Assembly (NCBI RefSeq): GCF_001724815.1
Contig: NZ_MEDO01000017.1
Location: forward strand, 1 to 59,173
Length of the DNA stretch: 59,173 nucleotides
From: Arenimonas sp. SCN 70-307
GTDB lineage: Bacteria > Pseudomonadota > Gammaproteobacteria > Xanthomonadales > Xanthomonadaceae
Direction of reading: 5' to 3'
Shown here: piece after piece, positions 55,238-59,173 of the stretch
Numbering within the stretch: position 1 is the stretch's first letter
Layout: every line of letters begins with the position of its first letter
Notes under the pieces: generated by a model
The model's input: the letters and a program-made list of their open reading frames with translations, nothing else
Database searches by the model: none
Told to the model about the DNA's origin: nothing
Translations under genes and position numbers: made by a program

Positions 55238-56073
55238 GCCCCAAGGTCGCGCTGCAGTACCTGCTGCCGCACCGGCTGCTTTCGCGCCTGGCCTACGGCG
55301 TGGCGCGCTCGCGCGCGGTCTGGTTCAAGGACTGGCTGATCGGCCTGGTCATCCGCAAGTTCAAGGTGGACATGGCCGAGGCGGCCGACCCGGAGCCGCG
55401 CAACTACCCGCACTTCAACGCCTTCTTCACCCGCGCGCTGCGCGAGGGCGCGCGCGTGGCCGACGCCGACCCGCGGGCGCTGCTGATGCCGGCCGACGGC
55501 AAGATCAGCCAGGCCGGGCGCATCGAGGCGGGGCGCATCTTCCAGGCCAAGGGGCAGTCCTTCACCGCCGCCGAGCTGCTGGGCGACGAGGCCCTGGCCG
55601 CGCCCTACGCCGACGGCTGGTTCGCCAACATCTACCTCTCGCCGCGTGACTACCACCGGGTGCACATGCCCTGGGCCGGCACGCTGGTGGAAACCCTGCA
55701 CGTGCCGGGCCGGCTGTTCACGGTGGCGCCCTGGGGCGTGCAGGCCATCCCGCGCCTGTTCGCGCGCAACGAGCGCCTGGTGTGCCACTTCGAGACCGAA
55801 TTCGGCCCGATGTGCTCGGTGATGGTGGGCGCGCTGCTGGTGTCGGGCGTGGAGTCGGTGTGGAACGGCGAGGAAATCCCGCCCTACGCCCACAAGCCGG
55901 TGCGCCGCGACTGGCGCGGCCAGGGCATCACCCTGGGCCGCTTCGCCGAGATGGCCCGCTTCAACTACGGCTCGACGGTGATCCTGCTCTTCCCCCGCGA
56001 CGCCGTCCGCCTCGACCCCCTCGCCACCGAAACCCCCACCCGCGTCGGCCAGCGCCTCGGCACCGTGCTCTGA
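55234..56073 (+). CDS. psd: Phosphatidylserine decarboxylase proenzyme
   Basis: This 279-residue pyruvoyl-dependent inner-membrane enzyme makes phosphatidylethanolamine. The self-cleavage GST motif is in [10 protein letters not shown] near residue 244, with tyrosine before GST where E. coli has leucine. [14 protein letters not shown] carries the conserved histidines. It starts with GTG, coupled to the SCO gene stop. Confidence 0.95.
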   Translation: MSPKVALQYLLPHRLLSRLAYGVARSRAVWFKDWLIGLVIRKFKVDMAEAADPEPRNYPHFNAFFTRALREGARVADADPRALLMPADGKISQAGRIEAGRIFQAKGQSFTAAELLGDEALAAPYADGWFANIYLSPRDYHRVHMPWAGTLVETLHVPGRLFTVAPWGVQAIPRLFARNERLVCHFETEFGPMCSVMVGALLVSGVESVWNGEEIPPYAHKPVRRDWRGQGITLGRFAEMARFNYGSTVILLFPRDAVRLDPLATETPTRVGQRLGTVL

Positions 56074-56104
56074 CCTCGTTTTTGCTTTGGGGTAGAGTCC
56101 GCGC

Positions 56105-56830
56105 ATGGGTGGAAGTGGCCAGCATTCGATACGGCTGTTCCAGAGCCTGGAGCATGCCTGCGGCTACTGGCCGGAGCGGCTGGCGCGCGACCTGATCATC
56201 GACCCGGCCGATCCGCACCTGCCCTCGGTGTACGGCCAGGCGCTGGCGATGGGTTTTCGCCGCAGCGGCGGCCACGTCTACCGCCCGTATTGCGGCGGCT
56301 GCCGCGCCTGCATCTCGGTGCGCATCCCGGTCGATCGCTTCGAGCCCGGCCGCAGCCACAAGCGCTGCCTGGCCCGCAACGCCGACCTCGAACTGCGCAT
56401 CGCCCCGGCGCGGCGCACCGACGAGAACTTCGCGCTCTACCGCCGCTACCTCGACACCCGCCACGCCGGCGGCGGCATGGACGACCCGGCCCCGGAGAAC
56501 TTCGACGCCTTCCTCGCCTGCCGCTGGAGCCCGACCGAGTTCATGGAGTTCCGCCTGGGCGGCGAACTGGTCGCCCTGGCCGTCACCGACGTGCTGCCGC
56601 AGGGCCTGTCGGCCGTGTACACCTTCTTCGAGCCGGCGCTGGCCGAACGCAGCCTGGGCACCTACGCCATCCTCCAGCAGGTGGCCCGCGCCCGGCGCGA
56701 GCAGCGCGGCTACGTGTACCTGGGCTTCTGGCTGGCCGGGCACCCGAAGATGGAATACAAGCGCCGCTTCCGCCCGCTCGAATACCTCGACGGCGCCCAC
56801 TGGCGGCCGATGCCCGACCCGGCGCCGTGA
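56105..56830 (+). CDS. bpt: Aspartate/glutamate leucyltransferase (arginyltransferase family)
   Basis: This 241-residue aminoacyl-tRNA-protein transferase attaches leucine to proteins with N-terminal Asp or Glu, marking them for ClpS/ClpAP degradation (bacterial N-end rule). YRPYCGGCRACISVRIPV holds the conserved cysteines, and the GNAT-like C-terminal part contains YTFFEP and YVYLGFWLAGHPKMEYKRRF in blocks. It follows psd closely. Confidence 0.92.
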   Translation: MGGSGQHSIRLFQSLEHACGYWPERLARDLIIDPADPHLPSVYGQALAMGFRRSGGHVYRPYCGGCRACISVRIPVDRFEPGRSHKRCLARNADLELRIAPARRTDENFALYRRYLDTRHAGGGMDDPAPENFDAFLACRWSPTEFMEFRLGGELVALAVTDVLPQGLSAVYTFFEPALAERSLGTYAILQQVARARREQRGYVYLGFWLAGHPKMEYKRRFRPLEYLDGAHWRPMPDPAP

Positions 56831-56867
56831 AGCAAACCGTCACGGGCCTGGGGCACAATCGCCGACC

Positions 56868-58058
56868 ATGCAAACCCTCCGCTTCCTGGCCGCCACGGCC
56901 CTTGCCGCCCTGCTCGGGGCCTGCCAGTCCGCGCCGCCCGCGCCCGGGGCCACCGCGATGAGCCTGCGCGTGGCCACCTTCAACACCTCGCTTTATTCCC
57001 CCGAGGCGGGCGGCCTGGTGGCGCGGCTCGAGGCCGGCGACGAGCGCGCCCGCAAGATCGCCGCCGTCATCCAGCGCCAGCGCCCGGACGTGCTGCTGCT
57101 CAACGAATTCGACTACGACCCCGAGGGCCGCGCCGCCGACCTGTTCGCGCGCGACTACCTGGGCGTGGGCCAGTTCGGCGAGCAGGCCATCGCCTATCCC
57201 CACCGCTACTTCGCCCCGGTGAACACCGGCGTGCCCAGCGGCCTGGACCTCGACCGCAACGGCGTCGTGGCCACCGAGGGGCGCGAGCGCGGTAACGACG
57301 CCTGGGGCTACGGCCTGCACCCGGGGCAGTACGGCATGCTGGTGCTGTCGATGCATCCGATCGACGAGGCCTCCGCGCGCACCTTCCAATTGCTGCGCTG
57401 GAGCACGATGCCGCGCGCGCGCGCGCCGGTCGACCCGGCCACCGGCGAGCCCTGGTACACGCCGGAAGTGTGGTCGCAGCTGCGCCTGAGTTCGAAGTCG
57501 CACTGGGACCTGCCCGTGCGCACGCCCCTGGGCATGGTGCACCTGCTGGCCGCGCATCCCACGCCGCCGGTGTTCGATGGCCCCGAGCGCCGCAATGCCG
57601 CGCGCAACCACGACGAGATCCGCCTATGGGCCGAATACGTTTCGGAAGGCGACAAGCCCTGGCTCTGCGACGACAACGGTCGCTGCGGCGGCCTGCCCGC
57701 CGGCGAGCGCTTCGTGATCGTGGGCGACTACAACGCCGACCCCGCCGACGGCGGCAGCCTGCCCGGCACCATCCAGCAGCTGCTCGAGCACCCGCGCGTG
57801 CTGCGCCACGCCAGCCCGCGCAGCGAAGGCGCCCTGGACGCCGCCGACGGCCCCGGCAACGCCGGCCACCGCTCCTCGCCGGCGCACGACACCGCGCAGT
57901 TCGGCCGCAACGGCAACTACCGGGTGGACTACGTGCTGCCTTCGGTGGGCTTCACCGTGCAGGACAGCGGCGTGTTCTGGCCCGCGCCCGGCCAGCCCGG
58001 CGCCGAGTGGCTCGACGCCACCGACCACCGCATGGTCTGGCTCGACCTCGCCAACTAA
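56868..58058 (+). CDS. Lipoprotein endonuclease/exonuclease/phosphatase-family protein
   Basis: This 396-residue protein has a lipoprotein signal ending LGAC and a metal-dependent EEP fold: VATFNTS, LLLNEFDYD, a HPTPPVFDG histidine block, VGDYNADP and the terminal DATDHRMVWLDL. Exported members act as nucleases or phosphoesterases. The substrate is not clear. It starts 38 bases after bpt and is the last gene before the IS110 element. Confidence 0.85.
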   Translation: MQTLRFLAATALAALLGACQSAPPAPGATAMSLRVATFNTSLYSPEAGGLVARLEAGDERARKIAAVIQRQRPDVLLLNEFDYDPEGRAADLFARDYLGVGQFGEQAIAYPHRYFAPVNTGVPSGLDLDRNGVVATEGRERGNDAWGYGLHPGQYGMLVLSMHPIDEASARTFQLLRWSTMPRARAPVDPATGEPWYTPEVWSQLRLSSKSHWDLPVRTPLGMVHLLAAHPTPPVFDGPERRNAARNHDEIRLWAEYVSEGDKPWLCDDNGRCGGLPAGERFVIVGDYNADPADGGSLPGTIQQLLEHPRVLRHASPRSEGALDAADGPGNAGHRSSPAHDTAQFGRNGNYRVDYVLPSVGFTVQDSGVFWPAPGQPGAEWLDATDHRMVWLDLAN

Positions 58059-58077
58059 TCCGCCACTCTTGAGATTC

Positions 58078-58092
58078 GCGCCTGAAGGCGCT
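58078..58092 (+). repeat. Left part of a REP-like site interrupted by the IS110 element
   Basis: GCGCCTGAAGGCGC is a 5-bp hairpin with loop TGAA. Joining GAAGGCGCT on the left of the IS to CTCCTACA on its right gives GAAGGCGCTCCTACA, which resembles a REP palindrome tail. This suggests the element landed inside a repeat. The right part is the last eight bases of the window. Confidence 0.55.
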
Positions 58093-59153
<1,061 letters not shown>

Positions 59154-59173
59154 GCAAGACAGTTGCTCCTACA
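59154..59173. other. Right edge of the IS110 element and window end
   Basis: The last bases hold the short 3' noncoding end of the element (GCAAGACAGTTG), the right CT core and CCTACA, which resembles the remainder of the interrupted REP-like repeat. Nothing else is visible. Confidence 0.5.

Overview
The window is very GC-rich chromosomal DNA from a gammaproteobacterium, most likely the Xanthomonadaceae/Lysobacteraceae (Xanthomonas, Lysobacter, Luteimonas, Arenimonas and relatives). The protein sequences have that character, and the housekeeping order asd-fimV-truA-trpF-trpB-trpA-accD, glmM, tpiA-secG-tRNA-Leu-nuoA..N-tRNA-fMet-rimP-nusA-infB-rbfA-truB-rpsO-pnp is typical of that group. The species assignment is inference. 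Both ends of the window are insertion sequences (an ISL3-type end at the left, an IS110 element at the right), so the window may be an assembly contig that stops at repeats.

Layout. 0-0.1 kb: the tail of an ISL3-type transposase, inserted into the 3' end of a hybrid sensor kinase gene, which now ends in IS-encoded residues. 3.4-8.3 kb: a probable polyhydroxybutyrate (PHB) utilisation module, with a lipoprotein PHB depolymerase and a TonB-dependent receptor on one strand and a divergent GntP-type permease, separated by an operator-like palindrome. 8.4-10.6 kb: an FKBP-like protein with an eroded active site, a TRIC-type membrane protein and a DUF817 membrane protein. 10.7-11.5 kb: a gene-free, about 780-bp imperfect palindrome built from two head-to-head copies of a repeat. 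Each copy carries a perfect 26-27 bp hairpin with an identical 19-nt loop but a different, fully compensated stem. This is the least explained feature in the window.

11.5-20.5 kb (minus strand): the transcription/translation operon tRNA-fMet-rimP-nusA-infB-rbfA-truB-rpsO-pnp with terminators and leader hairpins. 20.6-35.3 kb (minus): all fourteen nuo genes of proton-pumping NADH dehydrogenase (complex I) in canonical order A to N, preceded by tRNA-Leu(GAG), secG and tpiA. 36.8-41.1 kb (minus): a translationally coupled four-gene operon encoding a periplasmic cupredoxin, a membrane GGDEF-EAL protein, a DUF3034 envelope protein and a lipoprotein truncated globin. This looks like a cell-envelope sensing system acting through cyclic di-GMP.

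41.2-43.0 kb: a short-chain dehydrogenase and an isopenicillin N synthase-like oxygenase. 43.0-54.5 kb (minus): glmM, accD, trpA/B/F, truA, fimV, asd, aroC and prmB, covering cell-wall precursor, fatty acid, tryptophan, lysine/threonine/methionine and chorismate synthesis plus type IV pilus/polarity functions. 54.6-58.1 kb (plus): a SCO-type copper chaperone, phosphatidylserine decarboxylase, the Bpt aminoacyl transferase and a secreted endonuclease/exonuclease/phosphatase lipoprotein. 58.1-59.2 kb: an IS110-family element flanked by CT dinucleotides and apparently inserted into a REP-like palindromic repeat, with a candidate bridge RNA upstream of its recombinase.

Seven genes appear to start with GTG (pnp, nuoK, nuoA, trpA, fimV, the SCO gene, psd). 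No rRNA, CRISPR array, prophage or defence system was found.
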